A stretch of 64,000 nucleotides of DNA from Streptomyces sp. NBRC 110611 (GTDB lineage Bacteria > Actinomycetota > Actinomycetes > Streptomycetales > Streptomycetaceae): contig NZ_BBUY01000001.1 of assembly GCF_001590865.1 (NCBI RefSeq), forward strand, positions 385,607 to 449,606, read 5' to 3'. Below, in pieces: positions 19,543-27,660 of the stretch (positions are counted from its first letter, which is position 1; the number at the start of each line of letters is the position of its first letter). The notes under the pieces were generated by a model. That model was not told the DNA's origin. It worked only from the letters and a program-made list of their open reading frames with translations, and did no database searches. The position numbers and the translations under genes are program-made.

Positions 19543-20244
19543 CTACGGCGCCAGGACGTCCAGTTCTGCCATCGCGCCCGTCGTGATCTGCCGCGTCAGC
19601 TCTTCCGCTCGCTCCGCGTCCCCGGTCCGTACCGCCTCCGCGACCTGGACGTGGAGGGTGACCGCGGCGGGGTCGGGGTCGGGGAACATCACCTGGTGCT
19701 GGGTACGGCCGGTCAGGACGGCGGCGACCACATCGCCGAGGCGGGCGAACATCTCGTTGCCGGACGCGGTCAGTACCACCCGGTGGAAGGCGGTGTCATG
19801 GACGAGGTAGGCGTCGAGCTGCTGGCCGCGTGAGGTGGCGACCATGCCCATCGCGTGCTCGGTGAGTTCGGCGCACTGGGCGGGGGTGGCGTGCTGGGCG
19901 GCGAGGCCCGCGGCGACCGGCTCGACGGCCGAGCGGAGGACCGTGAGCGAGCGCAGCTGGCGGGGGCGGTCGCGGCCGGCCAGCCGCCAGGCGATCACGC
20001 GCGGGTCGTAGACGTTCCACTCCTCGGTGGGGCGGACGGTCACCCCCACCCGGCGCCGGGAGGCGACCAGCCGCATGGATTCCAGTACCCGGATCGCCTC
20101 GCGGATGACCGTGCGCGAGACGTCGAAGCGCTGCTCCAGCTCGTCCGTACGCAGGATCGTGCCCGGAGGGTAGTCACCCGCCGTGATCGCGGGTCCGAGG
20201 GACTCCAGCACGCGGGCATGCAGTCCCTTCCCCTCGTTTGCCAT
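19543..20244 (-). CDS. gntR: GntR/FadR-family regulator of gluconate genes
   Basis: A 233-residue regulator with an N-terminal winged HTH (about residues 10-75; ITAGDYPPGTILRTDELEQRFDVSRTVIREAIRVLES) and a helical FCD ligand domain (about 95-225). The FCD domain has the usual metal His pattern (DTAFHRVVLTASGNEMF and LHVQVAEAV). It is divergent from a gluconokinase and a GntP-type permease, so it most likely represses gluconate uptake and phosphorylation. Its own start lies next to an inverted repeat at 20277-20323. Confidence 0.88.
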   Translation of the reverse strand: MANEGKGLHARVLESLGPAITAGDYPPGTILRTDELEQRFDVSRTVIREAIRVLESMRLVASRRRVGVTVRPTEEWNVYDPRVIAWRLAGRDRPRQLRSLTVLRSAVEPVAAGLAAQHATPAQCAELTEHAMGMVATSRGQQLDAYLVHDTAFHRVVLTASGNEMFARLGDVVAAVLTGRTQHQVMFPDPDPAAVTLHVQVAEAVRTGDAERAEELTRQITTGAMAELDVLAP

Positions 20245-20276
20245 GGGGCAAGCCTACGTTCCCGGGGCTTGACCAA

Positions 20277-20323
20277 TTAAGTATGACGTTTGAGTCACAG
20301 AGGCTTGAATACGTCATACCTAA
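20277..20323. promoter_or_regulatory. Inverted repeat, probable GntR operator
   Basis: TTAAGTATGACGT (20277-20289) and ACGTCATACCTAA (20311-20323) form an inverted repeat with 12 of 13 matches and a 21-base spacer, in the gap between gntR and gntK. Each arm also contains ATGACGT. It is AT-rich against its background and in the right place to control both directions. Binding is inferred. Confidence 0.65.
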
Positions 20324-20376
20324 TGGGTTTCAGTGGGTGGCGCACGGGGTCGACGAAGACAGCGAGGTACCACCGG

Positions 20377-21030
20377 ATGAGCTCCCCCGAAGCCACCCCT
20401 GAAGCCACTCCCGAAGCGGCTCCTGACGTCAGCGCCGACGTCGTTACTGACGTCATTACTGACGTCGTCGTGGTGATGGGCGTGGCCGGCACCGGCAAGA
20501 CCACCATCGGTCCGCTGGTGGCCGCCGAACTGGGCGTTCCGTACGCCGAGGGGGACGACTTCCATCCGGCGGCGAACATCGCCAAGATGTCGGCCGGTAC
20601 GCCGCTGGACGACGACGACCGTGGGCCGTGGCTGGACGCGATCGGTGCCTGGGCGCACGGCCGGTCCGGGCGGGGCGGGGTCGTCAGCAGCTCCGCGCTC
20701 AAGCGGGTCTACCGCGACCGGCTGCGGGCCGCCGCCCTCGGCAGCACCCTCGGCAGGACTTCCGGCAGCACCCCCGGCACTCCCGGCGCCCCGGGGCTGG
20801 TCTTTCTGCATCTGACCGGCGACCGGGCGTTGATCGAGGCGCGGATGGCCGGGCGCAAGGGCCACTTCATGCCGACCGCGCTGCTGGACTCGCAGTTCGC
20901 CACGCTCGAACCGCTGGGGCGTGATGAGGCGGGCGTCGCGGTGGACGTCTCCGGGACACCGGAGGAGATCGCCGGGCGGGCGGTGGCCGCACTCCGAGCG
21001 CGGACCGCTCCGGTCCCCGTAGGCCTGTAG
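20377..21030 (+). CDS. gntK: Gluconokinase
   Basis: A 217-residue P-loop kinase that phosphorylates gluconate to 6-phosphogluconate for the pentose phosphate pathway. The Walker A motif is GVAGTGKTT (about residues 35-43), followed by the family motif EGDDFHPAANIAKMSAGTPLDDDDR and MAGRKGHFMPTALLDSQFATLEPL. Two oddities are visible: an N-terminal run built of repeated PEAT/TDV units encoded by short tandem repeats, and a 20-residue Gly/Ser/Thr/Pro insertion before VFLHLTGD. The ATG at 20377 has GAGG upstream; a start at 20290 would cover the operator and is rejected. Confidence 0.92.
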   Translation: MSSPEATPEATPEAAPDVSADVVTDVITDVVVVMGVAGTGKTTIGPLVAAELGVPYAEGDDFHPAANIAKMSAGTPLDDDDRGPWLDAIGAWAHGRSGRGGVVSSSALKRVYRDRLRAAALGSTLGRTSGSTPGTPGAPGLVFLHLTGDRALIEARMAGRKGHFMPTALLDSQFATLEPLGRDEAGVAVDVSGTPEEIAGRAVAALRARTAPVPVGL

Positions 21031-21112
21031 GCCTGTAGGCCCGTAGCGCACCACCCGACCACCCCTCTTCCCCTCCCCTCCCTCACCCTCCCCTCCACGT
21101 AAGGGAATCGCC

Positions 21113-22510
21113 GTGACACATCTCAGCGTCGAGATGCTCGCAGCGGATGCGACCGGGCCCATCACCTCGGCCGGTCACGCACAGCTGGGCATCGCCGTCC
21201 TGGCCGGTATAGCCGTCATCGTCCTGCTCATCACCCGGTTCAAACTGCACGCCTTTCTGTCGCTGATCATCGGCTCGCTGGTGCTCGGCGCGGTGGCCGG
21301 GGCGCCGCTCGACAAGGCCATCGCCAGCTTCTCGTCCGGTCTGGGCGCGACGGTCGCGGGCACGGGCGTACTGATCGCGCTCGGCGCCGTCCTCGGGAAG
21401 CTGCTCGCCGACTCCGGTGGCGCCGACCAGATCGTCGATACGATCCTGGCGAGGGCAGGGGGCCGGGTCATGCCCTGGGCGATGGTGCTGATCGCCGGGG
21501 TCGTCGGGCTGCCGATCTTCTTCGAGGTCGGGATCGTCTTGCTGATCCCGGTGGTGCTGCTGGTCGTCAAGCGCGGCGGCTTCTCACTGATGCGGATCGG
21601 CATCCCGGCGCTGGCCGGACTCTCCGTGATGCACGGGCTGATCCCGCCGCACCCCGGGCCGCTGGCGGCGATCGACGCGGTCGGGGCGAACCTCGGTGTG
21701 ACGCTGGCGCTCGGTGTGGTCGTCGCGATCCCGACCGGGATCATCGCGGGTCCGGTCTTCTCCCGATACGCGGCCCGGTGGGTCGATGTCCGCCCGCCCG
21801 AGCGGCTGGTGCCGGAGCGCGCTTCGGACGAGCTGGAGAAGCGGCCGGGCTTCGGGATCACCGTCGCCACGGTGCTGCTGCCGGTGGCGATGATGCTGAC
21901 CAAGGCGCTGGCGGACATCGTCGTCGACGACCCGGGGCACACCGTCCGGAAGGTCTTCGACGTCGTCGGCTCGCCGCTGATCGCGCTGCTGACCGCCGTC
22001 GTCGTCGGGATGTTCACGCTCGGCCGGTCGGCCGGCTTCACCCGCGGCCGGATCGCCGCCACCGTCGAGAAGTCGCTCGCGCCGATCGCCGGTGTGCTGC
22101 TGATCGTCGGCGCCGGCGGCGGCTTCAAGCAGACACTGGTGGATGCCGGCGTCGGCCAGATGATCCTGGACCTCTCCAAGGGGTGGCAGATCTCCGCGCT
22201 GCTGCTCGCCTGGCTGATCGCGGTCGCCATCCGGCTCGCGACCGGCTCCGCGACGGTGGCCACCATCTCCGCCGCCGGACTGGTCGCCCCGCTCGCCGCG
22301 GAGATGAGCACCACCCATGGCGCGCTGCTGGTACTGGCGATCGGCTGCGGTTCCCTCTTCTTCAGCCATGTCAACGACGCCGGCTTCTGGATGGTCAAGG
22401 AGTACTTCGGCATGAACGTCGGCCAGACGCTGAAGAGCTGGTCGGTGATGGAGACGCTGATCTCGGTCGTGGGGATCGTCTGCGTCCTGCTGCTGTCCCT
22501 GGTTCTCTAG
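21113..22510 (+). CDS. GntP-family gluconate permease
   Basis: A 465-residue transporter with about twelve hydrophobic helices and the GntP signatures GVVGLPIFFEVGIVLLIPV, HGLIPPHPGP and CGSLFFSHVNDAGFWMVKEY. It most likely imports gluconate by proton symport for GntK, 83 bases upstream on the same strand. The intervening leader (21048-21108) is almost pure pyrimidine. GTG start with AAGGGA upstream. Confidence 0.92.
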   Translation: MTHLSVEMLAADATGPITSAGHAQLGIAVLAGIAVIVLLITRFKLHAFLSLIIGSLVLGAVAGAPLDKAIASFSSGLGATVAGTGVLIALGAVLGKLLADSGGADQIVDTILARAGGRVMPWAMVLIAGVVGLPIFFEVGIVLLIPVVLLVVKRGGFSLMRIGIPALAGLSVMHGLIPPHPGPLAAIDAVGANLGVTLALGVVVAIPTGIIAGPVFSRYAARWVDVRPPERLVPERASDELEKRPGFGITVATVLLPVAMMLTKALADIVVDDPGHTVRKVFDVVGSPLIALLTAVVVGMFTLGRSAGFTRGRIAATVEKSLAPIAGVLLIVGAGGGFKQTLVDAGVGQMILDLSKGWQISALLLAWLIAVAIRLATGSATVATISAAGLVAPLAAEMSTTHGALLVLAIGCGSLFFSHVNDAGFWMVKEYFGMNVGQTLKSWSVMETLISVVGIVCVLLLSLVL

Positions 22511-24210
22511 CGCCTGTTCCTCGGTTCCGCAGTGTTCCAGTGCCGCACGTCTCCAGTGCCGTGCTTGTCCAGTGCCGTGCTTGTCCAGTGCCGCGCTGCC
22601 GCGCCGGCGGATGTTCCGAGGTACGTCGACAGAGCGGCAGCCACCTGCTCCGTCGCGCCTGTCGCCGGTGCGGCCATCGCGACATAACCGTCCGGGCGGA
22701 CCAGGAGGACGGCGGAGCCGGGGCCGTAGGCGTCGCGGAGGTGGCCGTCGGTGTCGATCAGGTCGGGGGACGGGCCGCCGACGCGGACGAGGCGCAGCAG
22801 GTCCGGGTCGGTGGTGTGGATGTCGGTGCCCGTCTCGGCTTCGGCTTCGGCGTCGGTGCCGTGCAGGACGAGCAGGGTGAAGTGCGGGCCCCGGAAGGCG
22901 TCGAAGAGCCGGGTGGGCTTGCCGTCGGCGGTGTGGCAGGGGGCGTCGGGGGCCCGGTCGCCGGCCCGTAGGGCGCCCTCGGGCAGCTCGTCCGTACGCA
23001 GCTCCCTGGTCAGCGGGCTGTCGGGGTAGCCGATGTCGAGCTGGTGCAGATCCCGGCCGCGACGCATGGAGCCGGAGTGGTGCAGCCGGGTACTGGTGTC
23101 CAGGATGCGCCGGGCGATCGGACGGCGCTCCGCCTCGTAGCTGTCGAGGAGGGCGTCGGGGGCGCCGTACCGCAGCACCTGGCCGAGTTTCCAGCCGAGG
23201 TTGTAGGCGTCCTGGACGCTGGTGTTCAGGCCCTGTCCGCCGGCCGGGGAGTGGATATGGGCCGCGTCGCCCGCGAGGAAGACCCGGCCGACGCGGAAGC
23301 GGTCGGCCATCCCGGCCTTGGGGCGGAAGACGGAGGACCAGACGACCTCCCGGATCTGCTCGGGGGTGAGGTGTGTGTGGGAGGAGAGGAGGGCGCGGAC
23401 GGCTTCGGGTGAGATGTCCGGCTCGTCCGAGGGTGCCGCGACCATGCACTGGAAGAGGTCGGTGTGGGCCAGCGGGAGCATGGCGGCGAAGGTACGGGCG
23501 GAGTCGCTGCCTGGCCGCCACATGTGCCAGTGGTCGCGGTCGAGGCCGTCCACCCGGGCGTCGGCCAGGACCACGGCGCCCTGCTGCAGCGCCGTGCCGT
23601 TCATGCCGACGCCGAGTCCCTTGCGTACGGTGCTGCGCCCGCCGTCCGCGGCGACCAGATAGCGCGCCTCGATGGTGCACGCGCTGCCGTCGGCGCGGGC
23701 GAGACGGACTCGTACGGTGTCCGCGTCCTGGTCGAACGAGGTGAGTTCGGCGCCGAAGAGGACGCTGCCGCCCAGCTCCCGCAGACGCTCGTGGAGCAGT
23801 TCCAGGTTGCGCCACTGGGGGACCATCAGGGCACTGGCGTACGGCGTGGACGGGGTCGGGGCGACCTGCTCGATCATCTGCCGGGAGGAGACGATCCGGC
23901 CGTCCTCCCAGAGGGCCATCTCCGGGTAGGACCCGCCGTTCGCCCGTATGACGTCCAGCACGCCGAGGTCGTCGTAGACCTCCTGGGTGCGTGGCTGAAG
24001 GCCGGTGCCGCGGGCGCCCGGGGACAGGCGGTCCTGCCGTTCGACGATCAGGGCGCGCACCCCGCGCCGGGCGAGGTCGATGCCGAGGGCGAGGCCGGTG
24101 GGGCCTGCACCGGCGATCAGTACGTCGACGGTCGTGGGGCGTGCGTCGATGGCCGTGGGGAGTGCGTCGGCGGCCGTGGGGCGTGCGTCCTTAACGTTGT
24201 TAAATCCCAT
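22507..24210 (-). CDS. FAD-dependent aromatic monooxygenase (rifampicin-monooxygenase-like)
   Basis: A 567-residue class A flavoprotein hydroxylase. It has GXGXXG (LIAGAGPTGLALG, about 31-43), a DG motif (VAADGGRST) and the second FAD motif GRVFLAGDAAHIHSPAGGQGLN near residue 300. A C-terminal thioredoxin-like domain follows, as in rifampicin monooxygenases and polyketide-tailoring enzymes. The last 25 residues derive from a 17-base tandem repeat and look non-functional. It is divergent from a TetR gene with two shared operators, which suggests induction by an aromatic drug or metabolite. The start overlaps one operator, and no good Shine-Dalgarno is seen. Confidence 0.85.
   Translation of the reverse strand: MGFNNVKDARPTAADALPTAIDARPTTVDVLIAGAGPTGLALGIDLARRGVRALIVERQDRLSPGARGTGLQPRTQEVYDDLGVLDVIRANGGSYPEMALWEDGRIVSSRQMIEQVAPTPSTPYASALMVPQWRNLELLHERLRELGGSVLFGAELTSFDQDADTVRVRLARADGSACTIEARYLVAADGGRSTVRKGLGVGMNGTALQQGAVVLADARVDGLDRDHWHMWRPGSDSARTFAAMLPLAHTDLFQCMVAAPSDEPDISPEAVRALLSSHTHLTPEQIREVVWSSVFRPKAGMADRFRVGRVFLAGDAAHIHSPAGGQGLNTSVQDAYNLGWKLGQVLRYGAPDALLDSYEAERRPIARRILDTSTRLHHSGSMRRGRDLHQLDIGYPDSPLTRELRTDELPEGALRAGDRAPDAPCHTADGKPTRLFDAFRGPHFTLLVLHGTDAEAEAETGTDIHTTDPDLLRLVRVGGPSPDLIDTDGHLRDAYGPGSAVLLVRPDGYVAMAAPATGATEQVAAALSTYLGTSAGAAARHWTSTALDKHGTGDVRHWNTAEPRNRR
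22533..22596. repeat. Tandem CCAGTGCCGTGCTTGT-type repeat at the 3' end of the monooxygenase gene
   Basis: Four degenerate units of about 16 bases (CCAGTGCCG[TC]GCTTGT and shorter variants) run from 22533 to 22596. Read on the minus strand they encode the repetitive tail of the monooxygenase after its structured domain, so the natural C-terminus has been extended by slippage. Confidence 0.75.
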
Positions 24211-24239
24211 ACCTTGAGCATCGGCTTAACGGTGTTAAG
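24190..24239. promoter_or_regulatory. Two TTAAC-N3-GTTAA operators between monooxygenase and TetR genes
   Basis: Two near-identical palindromes, TTAACGTTGTTAA (24191-24203) and CTTAACGGTGTTAAG (24225-24239), are spaced 35 bases centre to centre, so they face similar sides of the helix. The first overlaps codons 3-7 of the monooxygenase; the second ends eight bases before the TetR ATG. They are the obvious binding sites for the adjacent TetR protein, repressing both genes. Confidence 0.8.
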
Positions 24240-24247
24240 TTGTCAAC

Positions 24248-24931
24248 ATGGTTTCGCGTATCGACCGGGCACGGGTAGTGGACGCCGCCCTGGAACTGCT
24301 CAACGAGGTGGGGCTCGACGGCCTCACCCTGCGCCGTATCGCCCAGCGGCTGAACGTCCAGGCCCCCGCGCTGTACTGGCACTTCGCGAACAAGCAGGAG
24401 CTGCTGGACGAGATGGCCACCGAGATGTTCCGGCGGATGACCATGCCCCTGCTGGCCCAGGGCCCCGACGGGCCGGGCTACGGCGCGACCTGGCAGGAGG
24501 CCGTGTTCAGCAGCTGCCGGGCGGTCCGCCGGGAGCTGCTCCGGTACCGCGACGGCGGCAAGGTCTTCAGTGGTACGCGGATGACCGACGACAGCCATAT
24601 GCTGCCGCTCAACAGCTATCTGAGCCTGTTCGCCGAGGCGGGCTTCTCGCCGGGCGAGGCGGCGCGGGCGTGGTGGACCGCGTACAACTTCACCGTCGGC
24701 CTGGTGATCGAGGAGCAGTCGGTCTACCCGGAGCCCGGGGACCCGGAGAGCCGGGGGCCGGAGAGCCGGGACCCGGCGTACGACCTGGACGCGCGCGAAC
24801 GGACGTTCGGCGAGCGATATCCCCTCGCGGCACAGGCGGGCCGGGAGACGTTCGGCGACCTCGACCGCAGCTTCGAGAGCGGACTCCGCATCATCGTGGC
24901 CGGTATCGAGGCGACGAAGGGCATGGCGTAG
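24248..24931 (+). CDS. TetR-family repressor with TetR-type C-terminal domain
   Basis: A 227-residue repressor. The N-terminal HTH (about 5-50) reads VVDAALELLNEVGLDGLTLRRIAQRLNVQAPALYWHF, close to classical TetR, and the C-terminal domain (SCRAVRRELLRYRDGGKVFSG, AWWTAYNFTVGLVIEEQ) is of the TetR_C drug-binding type. A short internal repeat (PESRGPESRD) lies near residue 165. It is divergent from a flavin monooxygenase with paired palindromic operators between them. No strong Shine-Dalgarno is seen, so the transcript may be leaderless or nearly so. Confidence 0.9.
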   Translation: MVSRIDRARVVDAALELLNEVGLDGLTLRRIAQRLNVQAPALYWHFANKQELLDEMATEMFRRMTMPLLAQGPDGPGYGATWQEAVFSSCRAVRRELLRYRDGGKVFSGTRMTDDSHMLPLNSYLSLFAEAGFSPGEAARAWWTAYNFTVGLVIEEQSVYPEPGDPESRGPESRDPAYDLDARERTFGERYPLAAQAGRETFGDLDRSFESGLRIIVAGIEATKGMA

Positions 24932-24958
24932 CCGCCCTTTCGCTCCGCCTCGGGCCGG

Positions 24959-26242
24959 TCACCCCTCGCCCCGTTGTACCGCTTGCACGGGTAATACGGG
25001 TTGTACGGGTTGGGCGGGACGGGGCCCGGGGCGGGGATCGATGGCCCGCTTGAGCAGGGGTGACAGGGGGCGTTCGACGCAGCGGTGCAGTAGCCAGGCC
25101 AGGAGGAGCATCAGGGCCACGGTGAGGAGCAGGGTCGCGTATGAGGGCAGGGCGAGGGTGCGGTGCAGGGCGCGGATCACGACCCAGCCCAGGTGTTCGT
25201 GGACGAGGTAGAAGGGGTACGTCAGGGCGCCGGCGAGGGTGAGCCAGCGCCAGTCGGCCCGGCGCAGGACCGGGCCGCCCAGGGCGACGAGGGCGACCAG
25301 GGCGAAGCCGAGGGTGACGACGGCGATGATGACGGACGCCGAGCGGTAGGAGAAGGCGTCGGCGGAGGGGGCGTGCCAGAGGCCGGCGACCGCGTAGTGC
25401 TGCCCGAGCAGCCAGCTGACCAGGACTATCGCCCAGGCGATCGGGTCGCGGGCGCCGTAGCGGTGCAGGAGGTAGAGGCCGATGCCGCCGATGAAGAACG
25501 GGGCGTACTGCGGCATGAGAACGGTGTCCAGGACGGGGTGGTGGGCCTGCTGGGCCACGGCGGCGGCCAGGGTCCAGCCGGCGCAGAAGAGGACGACGCG
25601 GGTACGGGTGGCGCCCGGGAGGACGACGCAGAGCGCGAAGAGGGCGTAGAACCGCATCTCGGCCCAGAGGGTCCAGCAGACGCCGAGGACGCGGTGCGCG
25701 CCGAGCGGTTGCTGGAGCATGGTGAGGTTCGTCAGGACCTCACTGGGCGGGAGTGCCTTCTGGGCGACCCAGGGGAGCGCGAAGACGGCGGTGATGAGGA
25801 GGACGGCGGCCCAGTAGGCGGGGTAGAGGCGGGAGATGCGGGAGGCGATGAAGCCTCGGAGTGTGCGGCCCCAGCCGCTGAGACAGATGACGAAGCCGCT
25901 GATGGCGAAGAAGATCTGGACGCCCAGGCAGCCGTAGGCGAAGAGCGGGGCTGTGGTGGGGAATTGGTCGGCGGGCGAGGTGCCCCAGGACTGGGATATC
26001 TCGCCGCCGCGGCCGGCGTAGTGGTACCCGGCGACCATCAGGGCGGCGAGCAGGCGCAGGCCGTCGAGGGCGCGCAGCCGCGACGAACCGCCGCGGCTGC
26101 CGCGCCCCCGTATGACCTCCTTCGGGCCGCCCGGGACCGGGCCCGGCGCGACCGCCGGCGCGCCGGCCGTCCGTGGAGGAGTGGTCATCCGAACGCGACC
26201 TGGAGGAGCGGTCATCCGAGCGTGACCCGGGGGAGTGGTCAT
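24959..26242 (-). CDS. Acyltransferase 3 family membrane protein (polymer O-acylation)
   Basis: A protein of up to 427 residues with about ten membrane helices. It shows the AT3 hallmarks LDGLRLLAALMVAGYHY, SGFVICLSGWGRTLRGF, RLYPAYW, and WTLWAEMRFYALFA. Such proteins add acetyl or other acyl groups to extracellular glycans. The start overlaps the polysialyltransferase-like stop (ATGA) at 26242, but a 27-base triplicated repeat provides two more in-frame ATGs at 26215 and 26188. The last 30 residues are a Pro/Val/Gln repeat. It is last of three co-directional minus-strand genes, suggesting it decorates the cluster polymer. It is a paralogue of the protein at 50005-51123. Confidence 0.88.
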   Translation of the reverse strand: MTTPPGHARMTAPPGRVRMTTPPRTAGAPAVAPGPVPGGPKEVIRGRGSRGGSSRLRALDGLRLLAALMVAGYHYAGRGGEISQSWGTSPADQFPTTAPLFAYGCLGVQIFFAISGFVICLSGWGRTLRGFIASRISRLYPAYWAAVLLITAVFALPWVAQKALPPSEVLTNLTMLQQPLGAHRVLGVCWTLWAEMRFYALFALCVVLPGATRTRVVLFCAGWTLAAAVAQQAHHPVLDTVLMPQYAPFFIGGIGLYLLHRYGARDPIAWAIVLVSWLLGQHYAVAGLWHAPSADAFSYRSASVIIAVVTLGFALVALVALGGPVLRRADWRWLTLAGALTYPFYLVHEHLGWVVIRALHRTLALPSYATLLLTVALMLLLAWLLHRCVERPLSPLLKRAIDPRPGPRPAQPVQPVLPVQAVQRGEG

Positions 26243-26255
26243 CCGAACGTGACCC
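26175..26255. repeat. Three 27-base tandem repeats carrying successive start codons
   Basis: Three copies of a 27-base unit (GAGGAGTGGTCATCCGAACG-type core) lie head to tail. On the minus strand each contains an in-frame ATG-ACC (ATGs at 26242, 26215, 26188). The rightmost copy also holds the last codons and stop of the upstream gene. This makes the start of the acyltransferase ambiguous. Confidence 0.85.
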
Positions 26256-27660
26256 GCTTCTTCAGCCGCCGCTGTATCGCGCGTGCCCGGCGGGCGACCC
26301 TGCGGACGGCGGCGTTGCGCGGGAGGAAGGACAGCTGGGAGGGGATCGCGCCGGGGAGGGCCAGGGCGGTCAGCCGGCGGCGTTTGAAGTAGCGCCGGGT
26401 GGACGCGTCGAGGTGGGTGGCCAGATAGCGCTCGGCGGCCGGGCGGAGCCGGGGGTGGAGCTGGTGCTGCATGGCGTAGCCGACCGCGGTGATGAGGCCC
26501 TGCACATCGGCGGCGCCGGCAACGGCGGTTGGCCGCTCGTCGGTGTCGTCGAGGTCGGGCACCAGGGCGTCCACGAGGGTGACCGGGACGCGGTTGCTGT
26601 TCTGGTACGGCGTCAGGCGCTCCAGCAGCAGCGCGGTGCCGGTGCGCGCGGTCGGCAGGCCGTAGAGGGTGGACGCGGTCAGCAGCGCGGTGGAGAAGCA
26701 GCCGACGACCAGGGCGGGGCGCATCCGCTGGTAGAGCACTTCGGCGAGGACCGGGGTGTCCAGCACGGTCAGGGTGATGTCCAGCTTGCCGGCCTCCCGT
26801 TCCAGCAGCCGCGACCAGCGGGCCGGTGCGGACGGGTGCGGTTTGAAGACGATCTCGCGGTGGCCGCGCTCCACGGCGCCGCGCACCATCCGTACGTGCA
26901 GCTCTTCCTCCTCCTCGGCGGTGAGGATGCCGAGCGCTGACAGGTACTGGCCGAGCAGGAGGGCGGCGCCACCAGGAAGACGGCCGGGCAGGCGATCGGG
27001 CTCGCGGCCGGGCTGACGGCCGGGCAGGTGGAAGGCCTCCAGAACGGCCGACTCGTCGACCGCGTCGGCGATTTCGGCGAGGACCTTGGTGAAGGCGTCG
27101 GCCGGTACGGCGTGCTGCTCGACCGCGAATTCGGTGAGGAGGAGGGGCGCCAGGCCGGGAACCAGCTCCAGGTACAGCAGGCGGTTGATACGGGTGCCGA
27201 TCAGGGGGTCGAGCTTGTTGCGGGTGGGGCCGTAGCTCATCAGGCCGTCGGCGTAGACGTCGATCGGTGCGTCGGGGAAGAGCCGGGCGATCGCCTGGGC
27301 CGGGTTGACCTGGATGGACTCCAGGACCAGGTGGATGTGGTCGTCGCCGAGGCCCCAGAGGAGGCGGAGGTGGCGTTCCCAGAGGGGGACGTCGTCGGAG
27401 CGGGGCGACCAGCCGCCGGGGTGGAAGGGGCGGATCGTCTCGTTCCAGGACAGGACGCGGTCGAAGCGGCCGCGGAGCCGGTCGAAGCCGGGCATGGTGT
27501 CCAGTGACGCGGTGGTCTCCGGGGTCGCGGCGCTGTTGCAGACCAGCAGCAGCCGGCGGTCCGCCGGCGCGAAGTGGTCGGCGTCGAGCGCGGCGGCGAG
27601 CGTTGCCGCGCCGTAGAGCGTGGACGCCACGAAGATCTGGGTACGCGGGCGGGCGGGCAT
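26239..27660 (-). CDS. Polysialyltransferase-like glycosyltransferase
   Basis: A 473-residue GT-B enzyme of the bacterial polysialyltransferase type. The visible motifs are the acidic D/E-x-G region (IDVYADGLMSYG, near 134-145), the HP motif in FKPHPSAP (about 285) and the S/T motif in VGCFSTALLT (about 335), which bind the CMP-nonulosonate donor in this superfamily. A basic C-terminal tail (RRVARRARAIQRRLKKR) may contact the membrane. It is coupled to the GT2 gene upstream (TGATG) and the acyltransferase downstream (ATGA). With NeuA/NeuB-like genes nearby it probably polymerises or transfers Kdn or a related sugar. Confidence 0.8.
   Translation of the reverse strand: MPARPRTQIFVASTLYGAATLAAALDADHFAPADRRLLLVCNSAATPETTASLDTMPGFDRLRGRFDRVLSWNETIRPFHPGGWSPRSDDVPLWERHLRLLWGLGDDHIHLVLESIQVNPAQAIARLFPDAPIDVYADGLMSYGPTRNKLDPLIGTRINRLLYLELVPGLAPLLLTEFAVEQHAVPADAFTKVLAEIADAVDESAVLEAFHLPGRQPGREPDRLPGRLPGGAALLLGQYLSALGILTAEEEEELHVRMVRGAVERGHREIVFKPHPSAPARWSRLLEREAGKLDITLTVLDTPVLAEVLYQRMRPALVVGCFSTALLTASTLYGLPTARTGTALLLERLTPYQNSNRVPVTLVDALVPDLDDTDERPTAVAGAADVQGLITAVGYAMQHQLHPRLRPAAERYLATHLDASTRRYFKRRRLTALALPGAIPSQLSFLPRNAAVRRVARRARAIQRRLKKRVTFG

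Noticed and set aside
21584..23815. 743-residue minus-strand open frame across the GntP and monooxygenase genes
   Set aside because: Arg/Pro/Asp-rich shadow translation covering two real genes.
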